Shown here: piece by piece, positions 17,841 through 26,348 of the stretch
How positions within the stretch are numbered: the stretch's first letter is position 1
How the letters are laid out: each line of letters starts with the position of its first letter
DNA from: Desmonostoc muscorum LEGE 12446
GTDB taxonomy: Bacteria > Cyanobacteriota > Cyanobacteriia > Cyanobacteriales > Nostocaceae
Assembly (NCBI RefSeq): GCF_015207005.2
Contig: NZ_JADEXS020000001.1
Location: 4,588,001 to 4,652,000, forward strand
Length of the DNA: 64,000 nucleotides
Reading direction: 5' to 3'
Program-made: the position numbers and the translations under genes
The notes under the pieces: model-generated
The model's database searches: none
What the model was told of the DNA's origin: nothing
What the model saw: the letters and a program-made list of their open reading frames with translations, nothing else

Positions 17841-18507
17841 AGGAAGTATTTTAATATACCAAATGCTACTGGATTTTGGAATTCATGGAGTTGGGATATT
17901 CACCATGAATTTTCTAGATGGTTACGTGAATAAATTTGTTGATCGTTAGAGTTAAACTAAGCTCACGAAATTAAATTTAAGTGTTAGTTTTGACAAAAAA
18001 ATAAAAAGTACTTAAATTTAACAGATTGCGTAGTTTTTTGGAATTAACTTAGGCATGATTTATATACAACTCTGAAATTGTCTATTTCGGAAGCCGTCTT
18101 TAATACATTTACGATCGCCGCCGTTCGCGTAGCGTCTCCCTGAGGAGAAGTTTTGATGTCTGTTGACTCGCCGTTCTTCCCTAGTCTGAAAGCTTGCTAT
18201 GCACAGGCTTTGTATTAGAAGAAGGGTAGCAGTTGGCTCAGATTGGGCGATTTTTGCGTCATCAACAACGTAGTCAAAACGTATTGAAAGCGCTTGTACT
18301 AAATAGCGATCGCCAGAAAACATAATAATTATTTAAGTTGAAATAAAAATATACATACGTATATGCTTATGGTGATATTTGCTAGCAAATCTGAGTTAGA
18401 AAGAACGTATTTATAATGTATGTAGTTTAGCGGCGATGAAAATTTTTCATTAGAATGCAGATGTCTACTAGGCGGCGTGCTGTCTACCTAAATACAGTAA
18501 ATAATCG
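17841..18507. other. intergenic region between divergent LuxR regulator and ureohydrolase
   Basis: 667 bases, AT-rich. It holds a GCGTAGCG/CTCCCTGAGGAG dispersed repeat (about 18118-18150) and HIP1 sites. Just before the ureohydrolase, GTCTAC occurs twice around GGCGGCGTGCT (about 18466-18490). A leftward 87-codon frame here lacks any protein-like signature. I tested the ureohydrolase leader by eye for a ykkC (guanidine) riboswitch and did not see one. Confidence 0.5.
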
Positions 18508-19566
18508 ATGAGTAATCAACTACAAGACTACAATCCCAGCGGCGTAGGTGAAATAAATGGCAACCTTTTCGGTTTACCATTCGATTACGAGTCTGCAAAC
18601 TTGATTGTCTTTGGTGTACCGTGGGAAGTGACTGTTTCTTATGGCGCAGGTACAGCTAACGGGCCACAGCGGATTCTGGATGCTTCGACTCAATTAGATT
18701 TGTTCGATTTCGATCGCCCCGATGGCTGGAAGCAGGGAATTTTCATGGTGGAAATCCCCCAGGATATTTTAGAAAAGAACAAATATTATCGCACCTTAGC
18801 GGCGAAAATTATCGCAAGATTAGCCGAAGGTAAAGAACTCTCAGATACACCAGATTTAACGCCTGTGCTGACAGAAATTAATCAGGCTTGTCAACAAGTT
18901 AATCAATGGCTGTTTGAGAATTCTCAGAAAGCAATTAAGAATGGTAAACGAGTCGCAGTCATTGGAGGAGATCACAGTTCGCCGTTAGGTTATTTCCAAG
19001 CATTAGCGGCTAAATACCCAGACTATGGGATTTTGCACATTGACGCACACGCAGATTTACGCGATGCCTATGAGGGATTTGAATTTTCCCATGCGTCTAT
19101 TATGTTTAATGCCATGAAAATCCCGCAAATTTCCAAGTTAGTGCAAGTTGGTTTGCGTGATATTTCTCATGATGAAGTGCAATTGATTGACGAATCTGAT
19201 AGACGCATTGTTGCTTATTACGATTCTGCCATTCAACAAAAGCTTTACTCTGGCACAACTTGGATTTATTTATGTCGAGAAATTATCAATCATTTACCTG
19301 AGTATGTTTACATTAGCTTTGATGTGGATGGTTTAGATCCAAAACTTTGTCCGAATACAGGTACTCCTGTTCCAGGTGGGTTGGAATTAGAGCAAACATT
19401 TTGTCTGTTTCGGGAATTGGTAAATAGTGGCAGAAAAATTATTGGCTTTGATATTTCCGAAGTCGGTGATGGTGAGTGGGATGGCAATGTTGGGGCGCGG
19501 GTTGTTTATAAGCTGGCGAATTTGATGGATTTATCTTGGCAGAATTCAGGAGTCAGAATTCAGTAG
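18508..19566 (+). CDS. ureohydrolase (arginase/agmatinase/guanidine hydrolase family)
   Basis: 352 residues. Metal-ligand motifs of the superfamily are intact: GGDHSSP, HIDAHADLRDAYEG and SFDVDGLDPKLCPNTGTPVPGG, with E in GFDISEVGDGEWD. The N-terminus (NPSGVGEINGNLFGLPFDYES, PWEVTVSYGAGTANGPQRI) is a long lead typical of the agmatinase-like branch that also holds cyanobacterial Ni-dependent guanidine hydrolase. The substrate (agmatine, arginine, guanidine or another guanidino compound) cannot be decided. No hypA/hypB-type nickel chaperone genes are near. The last residues (WQNSGVRIQ) are encoded by a dispersed GAATTCAGGAGTCAGAATTC repeat, so the native C-terminus has probably been replaced. 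Confidence 0.88.
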   Translation: MSNQLQDYNPSGVGEINGNLFGLPFDYESANLIVFGVPWEVTVSYGAGTANGPQRILDASTQLDLFDFDRPDGWKQGIFMVEIPQDILEKNKYYRTLAAKIIARLAEGKELSDTPDLTPVLTEINQACQQVNQWLFENSQKAIKNGKRVAVIGGDHSSPLGYFQALAAKYPDYGILHIDAHADLRDAYEGFEFSHASIMFNAMKIPQISKLVQVGLRDISHDEVQLIDESDRRIVAYYDSAIQQKLYSGTTWIYLCREIINHLPEYVYISFDVDGLDPKLCPNTGTPVPGGLELEQTFCLFRELVNSGRKIIGFDISEVGDGEWDGNVGARVVYKLANLMDLSWQNSGVRIQ

Positions 19567-20161
19567 ACATAGCGGTTTTTGCATGGGTGAGGTACAGAAA
19601 AAAATAGATCCTCGTAGGTTAGCACCGCTGTGCATTGGTGTCAACTTAAGCTCAAATGTTTGTTCTACATAGGTTTTACCCCCCTTAATCCCCCCGATGC
19701 ATTGGGGGGAAATAAATGCAGTTCCCTCCCCTTTACAAGGGGAGGGTTAGGGTGGGGTAATTCTAGGACTGGTTAGTGATTCGATAACTTGTAGTTAAAA
19801 GCCTCATCATTGGAATTCGGAACTTGGAAGTTGTACCTTTTTACTCGAAGTGTCGAGTTCAGAACTCGGAAGTTGCACCTTTTTGCTCGAACTGTCGAGT
19901 TAAAAAGGCGATGGCTTGACCTTTAACCCTCGAAGTTGCACCTTTTATCCTCGAAGTTGCGCCTTTAACCCTCGAAGTTGCACCTTTAACCCTCGAAGTT
20001 GCACCTCTGAACTTAAAGCTTGCGGCTTTGAATACCAATTGTCGAGTTCAAAAGGCGTAGGCGTATTCTGTCAGAGACATCGGTTTGTTTGTTTTGATAA
20101 TTGGTCAATAGCGATCGCCACAAACTTTGTAACCAACTTATAGTAGTTGTAAAAATATAAA
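19567..20161. other. intergenic region with inverted repeats and a 21-bp tandem array
   Basis: 595 bases. It contains a C-rich palindrome (CCCCCCGATGCATTGGGGGG, about 19692-19711), a second hairpin (CCCTCCCC and GGGGAGGG, about 19724-19747), CTCGAA/TCGAG motifs, and the 21-bp tandem repeats at 19920-20003. A 75-codon plus-strand frame over the array is a translation of the repeat and not a gene. Confidence 0.6.
19920..20003. repeat. four 21-bp tandem repeats
   Basis: Four head-to-tail 21-bp units sharing CTCGAAGTTGC; units 1, 3 and 4 are identical and unit 2 has three changes. Diverged partial copies (GGAAGTTGCACCTTTTT) precede the array from about 19825. The array ends ~160 bases before the VapB-like gene. 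Confidence 0.85.
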
Positions 20162-20365
20162 ATGATGTTAAATGAAGCGAATCTCGAACAACGTTTACTG
20201 ACTCTTGAACAAACAGTTGCGGATCTCAAACGCCGAGTCATTGATGCGGCTATCTCTAGTAATTGGCTGGAAAAGGTTATTGGCTCAATCTCTGATGAAC
20301 CAGCATTTTTGGAAGCTTTAGAATATGGGCGATCATTGCGACACGCATTTAATCAGCAATTATGA
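20162..20365 (+). CDS. VapB-like antitoxin family small protein, translationally coupled to an SDR
   Basis: 67 residues: an N-terminal coiled coil (LEQRLLTLEQTVADLKRRV) followed by NWLEKVIGSISDEPAFLEALEYGRSLRH. This pattern is shared by many cyanobacterial small proteins that precede PIN-domain (VapC) toxins, where the C-terminal part is the toxin-binding segment. Here no PIN gene follows. The stop codon overlaps the start of an SDR gene as ATGA. So it is either an antitoxin that lost its toxin or a protein with another role. The family call is from recall of cyanobacterial neighbours; the antitoxin function is inference. Confidence 0.7.
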   Translation: MMLNEANLEQRLLTLEQTVADLKRRVIDAAISSNWLEKVIGSISDEPAFLEALEYGRSLRHAFNQQL

Positions 20366-21342
20366 AACACCTCGAAGGTAAAGTCACATTAGTCACAGGC
20401 GCAACGCGGGGAATCGGTCGCGGAATTGCTATTGGCCTGGGTGAAGCAGGTGCAACTGTCTACATTACTGGTCGCAGTTTAAACAGTTCCTATGCCAATG
20501 ATGATATTTCTGGGACTCTAACTGAAACGCAATTAGCCGTTGAGCAAGTCGGTGGTATATGCATTCCCGTCCAAGTAGATCACAGCAATGACGAGCAGGT
20601 GCGTTTGCTCTTTGAACACATCCAAGATGAACAAAATGGACAACTCGATTTGCTGGTAAATAATGCTTACTCAGGAGTCAAAGCAATAAGAGACGCTTAT
20701 GGGCGTCCTTTTTGGGATGGTGAGCCAAGTATTTGGGATGCTAGTAACAATGTTGGTCTTCGTAGTCACTATGTAGCCAGTATTTTTGCTGCCCGGATGA
20801 TGACTAAGCGTAAATCTGGACTAATTTGCACTATTTCCTCCTGGGGCAGCATGTCCTATCTATTTAATACAGCATATGGTGTTGGGAAAGCAGCCTGCGA
20901 TCGCCTCGCCGCTGATATGGCTGTTGAACTCAAACCCTATAATGTCGCTTCTGTTTCCATTTGGCCGGGTATTGTTGGGACTGAGCAAATTTCCCAAATG
21001 GCCTCTGAAGTCAGCCAAACAAATGCTACTGACCAGAGAAACTCATTTTTCAGTAGCCGTTATAACTGGGAAACTCCGTTATTTACTGGTCGAGCGATCG
21101 CTAAACTGGCTGTCGATCCAAATATCATGCGTCGTACAGGACGCTTGCAAATTGTTGCCGAACTCGCTAGCCAATATGGAATTGTAGATGAAAATGGCGA
21201 TCGGCCTGCGTCGTTACGCTCTCTACGTTTTGTGCTACCAGCTGCATTGCCTGTACTGAGAAATTACTCAAAACTCATACCCGATATTAAAATGCCGTGG
21301 TCGCTGTTGCTACTGAATGCCCTCAGTTCCCCTAAAGTTTAA
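20362..21342 (+). CDS. short-chain dehydrogenase/reductase (DHRS1-like)
   Basis: 326 residues. The NAD(P)-binding motif is TGATRGIGRGIAIGL, the structural NNAYSG replaces the usual NNAG, the catalytic Ser is in TISSWGSM, and Tyr-Lys are in AYGVGKAACDRLAADM. The pattern VNNAYSGVKAI followed by FWDGEPSIWDASNNVGLRSHYV matches the DHRS1 branch of SDRs, whose members carry a longer C-terminus like this one. The substrate is unknown. The ATG overlaps the stop of the VapB-like gene by four bases, so translation is probably coupled. Confidence 0.92.
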   Translation: MKHLEGKVTLVTGATRGIGRGIAIGLGEAGATVYITGRSLNSSYANDDISGTLTETQLAVEQVGGICIPVQVDHSNDEQVRLLFEHIQDEQNGQLDLLVNNAYSGVKAIRDAYGRPFWDGEPSIWDASNNVGLRSHYVASIFAARMMTKRKSGLICTISSWGSMSYLFNTAYGVGKAACDRLAADMAVELKPYNVASVSIWPGIVGTEQISQMASEVSQTNATDQRNSFFSSRYNWETPLFTGRAIAKLAVDPNIMRRTGRLQIVAELASQYGIVDENGDRPASLRSLRFVLPAALPVLRNYSKLIPDIKMPWSLLLLNALSSPKV

Positions 21343-21347
21343 AGGGT

Positions 21348-21476
21348 GTTGGGCATTGGGCATTGGGCATTGGGCATTGGTTATTCTTTCTCCCCCTGCC
21401 TCCCCTGCTCCCCCTGCTCCCCCTGCTCCCTCATCCCCCTCATCCCCATGCCCCATGCCCCATGCCCCATGCCCAA
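21348..21476. repeat. inverted pair of GGGCATT and CCCCATG heptamer blocks
   Basis: GGGCATT units (about 21351-21378) followed after a C-rich stretch (CCCCTGCTC units) by CCCCATG units (about 21440-21474). The two ends are complementary, so a long stem-loop is possible. It lies between the SDR and the antiporter genes. Confidence 0.75.
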
Positions 21477-21547
21477 AATAAACTATCCTGAGATATATAA
21501 AACTTTGTATCCTGTGTTTAATAGGTTAAATAATTCTTTTAAAACTG

Positions 21548-23890
21548 GTGCAAGAAGATTTTAGGTTAATTGTTGATTTAGTTTCAGTTTTGGCGGTTGC
21601 AGCCTGTGGCGGACTGTTAGCGGCACTTTTGCGACAACCGGTGCTGCTAGGGTATCTCATTGGCGGGATGATCGTCGGTCCGGCTGGACTGGGACTGATT
21701 AAAGAAGTTATTCAAGTAGAGACTCTGGCACAGTTCGGGGTGGCGTTTTTATTATTCGCTTTGGGTGTAGAATTTTCCTTTGCGGAACTCAAGAAAGTAA
21801 AAGCGATCGCTCTGGGTGGAGGTGGACTCCAGATTGCTTTGACGATTTTGGTCACGGTTACGGTATGCGGGTTAACTGGTGCCTGGGGAACGTTACCTGC
21901 TAAGGGTATGTTTTTGGGCTGTATTCTCTCCTTGTCTTCCACGGCGGTTGTCCTCAAGTCGTTGATGGAACGCAATGAAACAGAAACGCCCCACGGACAA
22001 GTGATGTTGGGTATTTTGGTAGTCCAAGATTTGGCGCTGGGATTAATGTTGGCAGTCTTACCAGCCCTCAACCAACCCCCAGAAACCATTGGCATCGCTG
22101 TACTCACAGCGCTGGCGTACATTGCTTTATTTGCTGCCGGCGCAATCGCAGCAGGGATTTGGCTGATACCGCCTTTGTTGCGACTCTTAGCCCGTACTGA
22201 AAGCAAAGAGCTATTTTTATTAGGCGTTGTAGCTTTATGTTTGGGCATTGCCTTGCTGACAGAGTATTTGGGGCTGTCCATTGAAATGGGGGCGTTTGTT
22301 GCTGGGTTAATGATTTCTGAGGTGGAATACGCCGACCAAACCCTGACTTACGTCGAACCGTTGCGAGATATCTTTGCCAGTTTGTTTTTCGCTGCCATTG
22401 GGATGTTAATTGACCCGGTGTTTTTGTGGAATAACCTGGAATTGATTTTAGGGTTGGTGGCAATAGTTTTTGTTGGTAAGTTTCTCATTATCACCCCCCT
22501 AGTGAAACTGTTTCGCTATCCTTTAAAAACAGCCATAATCGCTGGTTTGGGACTGGCGCAAATTGGGGAATTTTCCTTTGTTCTCGCCAGTGAAGGGCAA
22601 TCCTTGGGGCTGGTGTCCCGACGGATATATTTACTGATTTTGGGAACCACAGCTGTCACTCTTGTGTTAACTCCATTTGTTCTGCGGTTGGTGCCATTTT
22701 TATTTACCTTCGCTGAATCAATGCCCTGGTTGAAACCGTATTTAGCAGAAGACCAGCCACGGGATATGTCAGAAGATTTACCTTCAACAAATCATGTGGT
22801 GGTTTGTGGCTATGGGCGAGTGGGCAAAAATTTAGTGAAGTTGTTGCAGCAACATGACCTACCTGTGGTAGTAATTGACCAATCAGAAAGTAGAATTCAG
22901 CAGTTGCGTGATGCTGGGGTGTCTTATGTTTATGGCAATTGTGTGAGTTTACACGTTCTGGAAACTGCCGGAGTCAATCATGCCAAAGGAATGGCAATCG
23001 CACTTCCTGACCCCATGAGTACTCGTCTTTGCTTGAAACGTGCTTTGGAATTGTATCCAGAATTAGATTTAGTTGTCCGCGCTACCCACAACAGAGATAT
23101 TGAAGTGCTGTATCAACTGGGAGCCAGAGAAGTGGTGCAACCAGAGTTTGAAGCCAGTTTAGAAATGGTAACTTATTTATTAACTGGCTTAGGCTTTTCC
23201 CAAGCTGTAGTCCAACGGGAAATGCAGCAAATCCGCAACGATCATTATTTAGAGTTGCGACCAGAACGTTCTGCTACTCAAGTTGCCTACGATTTGCGCC
23301 AAGCAACTCAGGACTTAAATCAGCGCTGGTATCCTCTGCCATCTGGTTCGCCTTTAATTGGCATGAGTTTAGAAGAAGCCGATATGCGCTACTTAACAGG
23401 AGCAACTTTGATGGCAATCCGCCGCGCTAACGGCGATGAAATCGATTATCCCAGTAATCAAACTCGTTTAGAAGATGGCGATCGCTTGCTGGTAGTAGGA
23501 GCAGATGAGGAAGTGGCAGCTTTAGCAGAATTCGCCAAGGGACAAGCAGCTATTCCCGGAGAAAATAGTGCTTGTCAGTGGTTGACAGTGAATACTGACT
23601 CTCCAATGCTGGCTAAAACTCTAGCAGATTTGGGTATTAGCAAACAATACGGCGTACAAGTGCAGGCAATCCGGCGCGATGGCAAATTTATCCGCTATCC
23701 TGATGGCAGCATGGATTTGCGAGTTGGTGACCAAGTATTGTTGTGCGGTAACTTGACAGGTCTGAGTCAACTAGAACACTTATTTGGCCTCCCAAGTTCA
23801 GTACCCCTTTCTTTGCCCGTGGTGAAAGCTACTGAGGTAGAAGCGCTCAAAGAGTTTCTGCCTGCAGATAATGTGACAGAGTGTAATTGA
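21548..23890 (+). CDS. CPA2-family cation:proton antiporter with RCK domains (KefB/KefC-like)
   Basis: 780 residues, starting with GTG. About twelve membrane helices (residues 1-395), with the family's GYLIGGMIVGPAGLGL and SSTAVVLKSLMER, are followed by a TrkA-N/RCK_N domain (VVCGYGRVGKNLVKLL, about residue 417). Two RCK_C modules come next (PLIGMSLEEADMRYL ending DRLLVVGADEE, and MLAKTLADLG ending DQVLLCGNL). The RCK domains bind nucleotides and gate ion flux; K+/H+ or Na+/H+ exchange is expected. No glutathione-specific partner gene (kefF/kefG) is adjacent. Transcribed in the same direction as the SDR but separated by repeats. Confidence 0.93.
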   Translation: MQEDFRLIVDLVSVLAVAACGGLLAALLRQPVLLGYLIGGMIVGPAGLGLIKEVIQVETLAQFGVAFLLFALGVEFSFAELKKVKAIALGGGGLQIALTILVTVTVCGLTGAWGTLPAKGMFLGCILSLSSTAVVLKSLMERNETETPHGQVMLGILVVQDLALGLMLAVLPALNQPPETIGIAVLTALAYIALFAAGAIAAGIWLIPPLLRLLARTESKELFLLGVVALCLGIALLTEYLGLSIEMGAFVAGLMISEVEYADQTLTYVEPLRDIFASLFFAAIGMLIDPVFLWNNLELILGLVAIVFVGKFLIITPLVKLFRYPLKTAIIAGLGLAQIGEFSFVLASEGQSLGLVSRRIYLLILGTTAVTLVLTPFVLRLVPFLFTFAESMPWLKPYLAEDQPRDMSEDLPSTNHVVVCGYGRVGKNLVKLLQQHDLPVVVIDQSESRIQQLRDAGVSYVYGNCVSLHVLETAGVNHAKGMAIALPDPMSTRLCLKRALELYPELDLVVRATHNRDIEVLYQLGAREVVQPEFEASLEMVTYLLTGLGFSQAVVQREMQQIRNDHYLELRPERSATQVAYDLRQATQDLNQRWYPLPSGSPLIGMSLEEADMRYLTGATLMAIRRANGDEIDYPSNQTRLEDGDRLLVVGADEEVAALAEFAKGQAAIPGENSACQWLTVNTDSPMLAKTLADLGISKQYGVQVQAIRRDGKFIRYPDGSMDLRVGDQVLLCGNLTGLSQLEHLFGLPSSVPLSLPVVKATEVEALKEFLPADNVTECN

Positions 23891-24038
23891 GACTTTCTAT
23901 TGCACTCGGAAAAAGTTACAGTGCGATCGCTGGAAATACTTGTAATTTACGACTTAAGTCTATGGCGATCGCAGCCCAATAAACTATAAAATCCATCTGA
24001 AAAATATGCTACATACCAGCTAATGGAGGGAGGGAAAG

Positions 24039-25619
24039 ATGAGCGATCGCACCCTTGGACGCAAGAAAGCAACCGCCTCAACTTTTTCCAATGCATCGCT
24101 TGTTTCACCAACAACTCCGACCCTGGCGAATCCAACACGAGGCTTTGGTTTACCCACAAATAACGTAGTTCAAACGGCAACTGAGGTATCAACAGAACTA
24201 CAAGAAGTACAGTCTGCTGATGAGCGATCGTTAGATGAACAAGCCATCAAAGAAAAGCCGATTACTCACGACATTAGTCGCATATCTCTTCGTCGTCCCC
24301 AGGCAAAGCTGACGGTTGGAGAACCAGGCGATCAGTATGAGCAGCAAGCCAACATGATGGCAAATCGAGTCATGTCAATGCCGGCACCGACTGTGCAATG
24401 GCAGATGCTATCAGGGGAAAGGGAAGCACCGGGAAATAATGAGTTAACGGCACATGAGTTGACTCATGTAGTGCAGCAAAATCATTTTGCTCACAAAAAG
24501 CATAGTTTTCCCAAGGTATCTTCATCTGAGATGAGGTTGGATACCAAAAACGATCTAGTAACAGAGATAACCCAAGCTCCAACGAGTGTTAATCTTCAAA
24601 GGAATTGTGCTGAGTCAGTTGTGGCAGATGCAGAACAAACCGTGAATGTACTCTATAATCCAGATTTCAATACCTTCTACGGTTCTGTGGAGCGTCTGAT
24701 TGGTCACCATCTAATATTCAGAAGTGATGAAGGCCAGCGAGTCAGGGAGTTGACCAGACAAGCTTTATATGAAATTCACGATACAACGAGTGTTGCAACA
24801 GGACACATTACGATCGGTTTCACACTCTTAAGGTGCCCTGAGACAAGACGTGTTGAAAATATCCAGTTGCGGGAAGTACTTGATGATAGTACACGGCAAG
24901 CCCTTCAACCAGACCAGGCTCCAGAACCACAGGAAGCAATACCCTCTGGCGAATCCTCTGAGGAGCAAGGCTACATCTGTGGACCAGATGTTACCAGAGC
25001 TGTTCGTCAAGCTCTTGGAGAAGTCGAGGAATACTTTTCTAGCCTACCCATTGCTGAAAAAATTAGACAATGCAGAGCTTTGCATGATCCAATTTATGCC
25101 CTTTATGCATGGGACTTGACTGACTTGTATCACGGTAATGCTGGTTGGATCGATGTCTATACAAATATGCGCTCTTGTGCGACACCAGGCCAATCGAATG
25201 CCGAGTCTGATGATGAACCTGAGCAAGATTGTAGGCACTCTGTCAGATTCGATGGTGTATGCTCTCTTGCAGGTACAGTTAACTATCTACAATGGGGGCA
25301 AATGCACAGGTTATGTAACCAATGCGCCCAATCAGATGAAAACCAAGGATTCCGAGGAGAAGTTGGATGGGAATATCCTGCAGTTACATTACCTCTTCTT
25401 CCAACAGAGTTCAACCAAAGAAGTATGGAGACTTATATCAATTTGTATAAGGGCTGGGGGATGGTTGAGAATCCAGCACATCCTTTGTCTTTTGCTCGAG
25501 CGGCTTTTAGTTCAGGTGCTAATGCCAGTTCGCCTTCTGGGAATCGCCAACATTGCCGTGGGGTTTGTGAATATTCTCACAGTAATACTTCTTGGACGTG
25601 GTATCCAGGGCATCATTAA
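24039..25619 (+). CDS. DUF4157-type protein, probable extracellular contractile injection system (eCIS) cargo, with shortened peptidase-like domain
   Basis: 526 residues. An unstructured N-terminus (residues 1-95) is followed by the start of a DUF4157 domain (VGEPGDQYEQQANMMANRVM). Its end, LTAHELTHVVQQN, with the zinc-binding HExxH motif, comes only ~30 residues later; the middle of the usual ~80-residue domain is missing. The C-terminal ~350 residues contain many Cys and Trp (CGPDVTRAVRQAL, YAWDLTDLYH, DGVCSLAGTVNYLQWG, then TWYPGHH). From memory this Cys-rich C-terminal block recurs in DUF4157 proteins. Known eCIS cargos carry DUF4157; no eCIS structural gene lies in the window. Ribosome site GGAGGG is nine bases before the ATG. 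Confidence 0.82.
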   Translation: MSDRTLGRKKATASTFSNASLVSPTTPTLANPTRGFGLPTNNVVQTATEVSTELQEVQSADERSLDEQAIKEKPITHDISRISLRRPQAKLTVGEPGDQYEQQANMMANRVMSMPAPTVQWQMLSGEREAPGNNELTAHELTHVVQQNHFAHKKHSFPKVSSSEMRLDTKNDLVTEITQAPTSVNLQRNCAESVVADAEQTVNVLYNPDFNTFYGSVERLIGHHLIFRSDEGQRVRELTRQALYEIHDTTSVATGHITIGFTLLRCPETRRVENIQLREVLDDSTRQALQPDQAPEPQEAIPSGESSEEQGYICGPDVTRAVRQALGEVEEYFSSLPIAEKIRQCRALHDPIYALYAWDLTDLYHGNAGWIDVYTNMRSCATPGQSNAESDDEPEQDCRHSVRFDGVCSLAGTVNYLQWGQMHRLCNQCAQSDENQGFRGEVGWEYPAVTLPLLPTEFNQRSMETYINLYKGWGMVENPAHPLSFARAAFSSGANASSPSGNRQHCRGVCEYSHSNTSWTWYPGHH

Positions 25620-25834
25620 GTGGGTAAACGATGATCTTGTAGTGCGATCGCTTCTCTTGTAGCAACTATCTTGATTGTCAAGCGATCAGCTACGCTGGGC
25701 GGTTACGCCATCGCATTTGACTGTAGTTTATCCAAGAGCGATCGCACACCATCTTTATTAATTAGTAGGTAATAATCCTTTGAGATATATTAAGAGTTGT
25801 GTTATCAACACTTCTGAGTTAGAGGATAAAGCAA

Positions 25835-26071
25835 TTGAGTAACCTAGATAAAGTTTTAGATGCGGCAATGACTCTTCCTTTAGAGCAGCAAGAAATCCTG
25901 GTAAAAATTCTCAAAAAGCGAATTATTGAAAGTCGGCGTGATGAAATTGTCTCAGATGCAGCAGCTTCCATCGCTGAATTTCAAGCAGGTAGGCTCAAAG
26001 TCCAAACTGCTGCCGAAACAATTCAAGAATTAAGGGAATATCTCAACAACCCAAGTGGTGCTGATGTCTAA
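25835..26071 (+). CDS. type II antitoxin, partner of the RelE-like toxin
   Basis: 78 residues starting at TTG (25835), chosen because AGAGGA lies eight bases upstream and no ATG fits. It is helical (LDKVLDAAMTLPLEQQEILVKILKKRI, ETIQELREYLNN), typical of small antitoxins that wrap their toxin. It overlaps the toxin gene by eight bases, the usual arrangement for translational coupling and for an autoregulated operon. It also contains a run of four A/S residues (DAAASIAEF) that links the two helical parts. The DNA-binding region is not obvious, so autoregulation is inferred from the gene order. Confidence 0.85.
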   Translation: MSNLDKVLDAAMTLPLEQQEILVKILKKRIIESRRDEIVSDAAASIAEFQAGRLKVQTAAETIQELREYLNNPSGADV

Positions 26072-26348
26072 ATTAGTTGTCAGTAGCAAGTTTAAAAGAG
26101 CTTTCCGAAAATTTGTTCGTCGTAATCCTGACTTGCAAATCAGAATAGAAGAAACTATTACCGCTATGGAGAATGATATATTTGCTGCTAACTTGGGTAC
26201 TCATAAGCTAGATGGCAAGCTATCAGGTTTACTCTCCTGTTCTTGTGGATATGATTGCCGCATAGTATTCTCACTGCAAACTGATGATGAGAGTGAAGAA
26301 CAAGTTGTTCTTTTGCTGGACGTTGGTACTCATGATGATGTTTACTAG
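26064..26348 (+). CDS. RelE/ParE-superfamily (YafQ-type) toxin
   Basis: 94 residues from the ATG at 26064. The fold motifs are KLVVSSKFKRAFRKFVRRNPDL, THKLDGKLSGLLSCSCGYDCRIVFSL and VLLLDVGTHDDVY. The HKLDG...L.G..S.....DYRI pattern and the terminal GTHDDVY are characteristic of YafQ-like mRNA interferases, with the final His/Asp/Tyr region near the active site. The longer GTG start (26055) would place the initiator inside the antitoxin frame and is less likely. It acts as a ribosome-dependent mRNA endonuclease in related systems, held by the upstream antitoxin. Confidence 0.9.
   Translation: MSKLVVSSKFKRAFRKFVRRNPDLQIRIEETITAMENDIFAANLGTHKLDGKLSGLLSCSCGYDCRIVFSLQTDDESEEQVVLLLDVGTHDDVY

Noticed and set aside
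18060..18323. 87-codon leftward frame
   Set aside because: Overlaps a dispersed repeat and lacks hydrophobic core or motif.
18400..18507. Possible guanidine (ykkC) riboswitch before the ureohydrolase
   Set aside because: None of the conserved ykkC segments could be found; only a GTCTAC direct repeat is present.
19916..20143. 75-codon frame with repeated FNPRSCT peptides
   Set aside because: It is the 21-bp tandem repeat read in frame; no ribosome site and no conserved part outside the array.
25138..25662. 174-codon frame in another phase of the DUF4157 gene
   Set aside because: The DUF4157 frame shows recognisable motifs to its stop; this one is hydrophobic but matches nothing, although a frameshift cannot be formally excluded.
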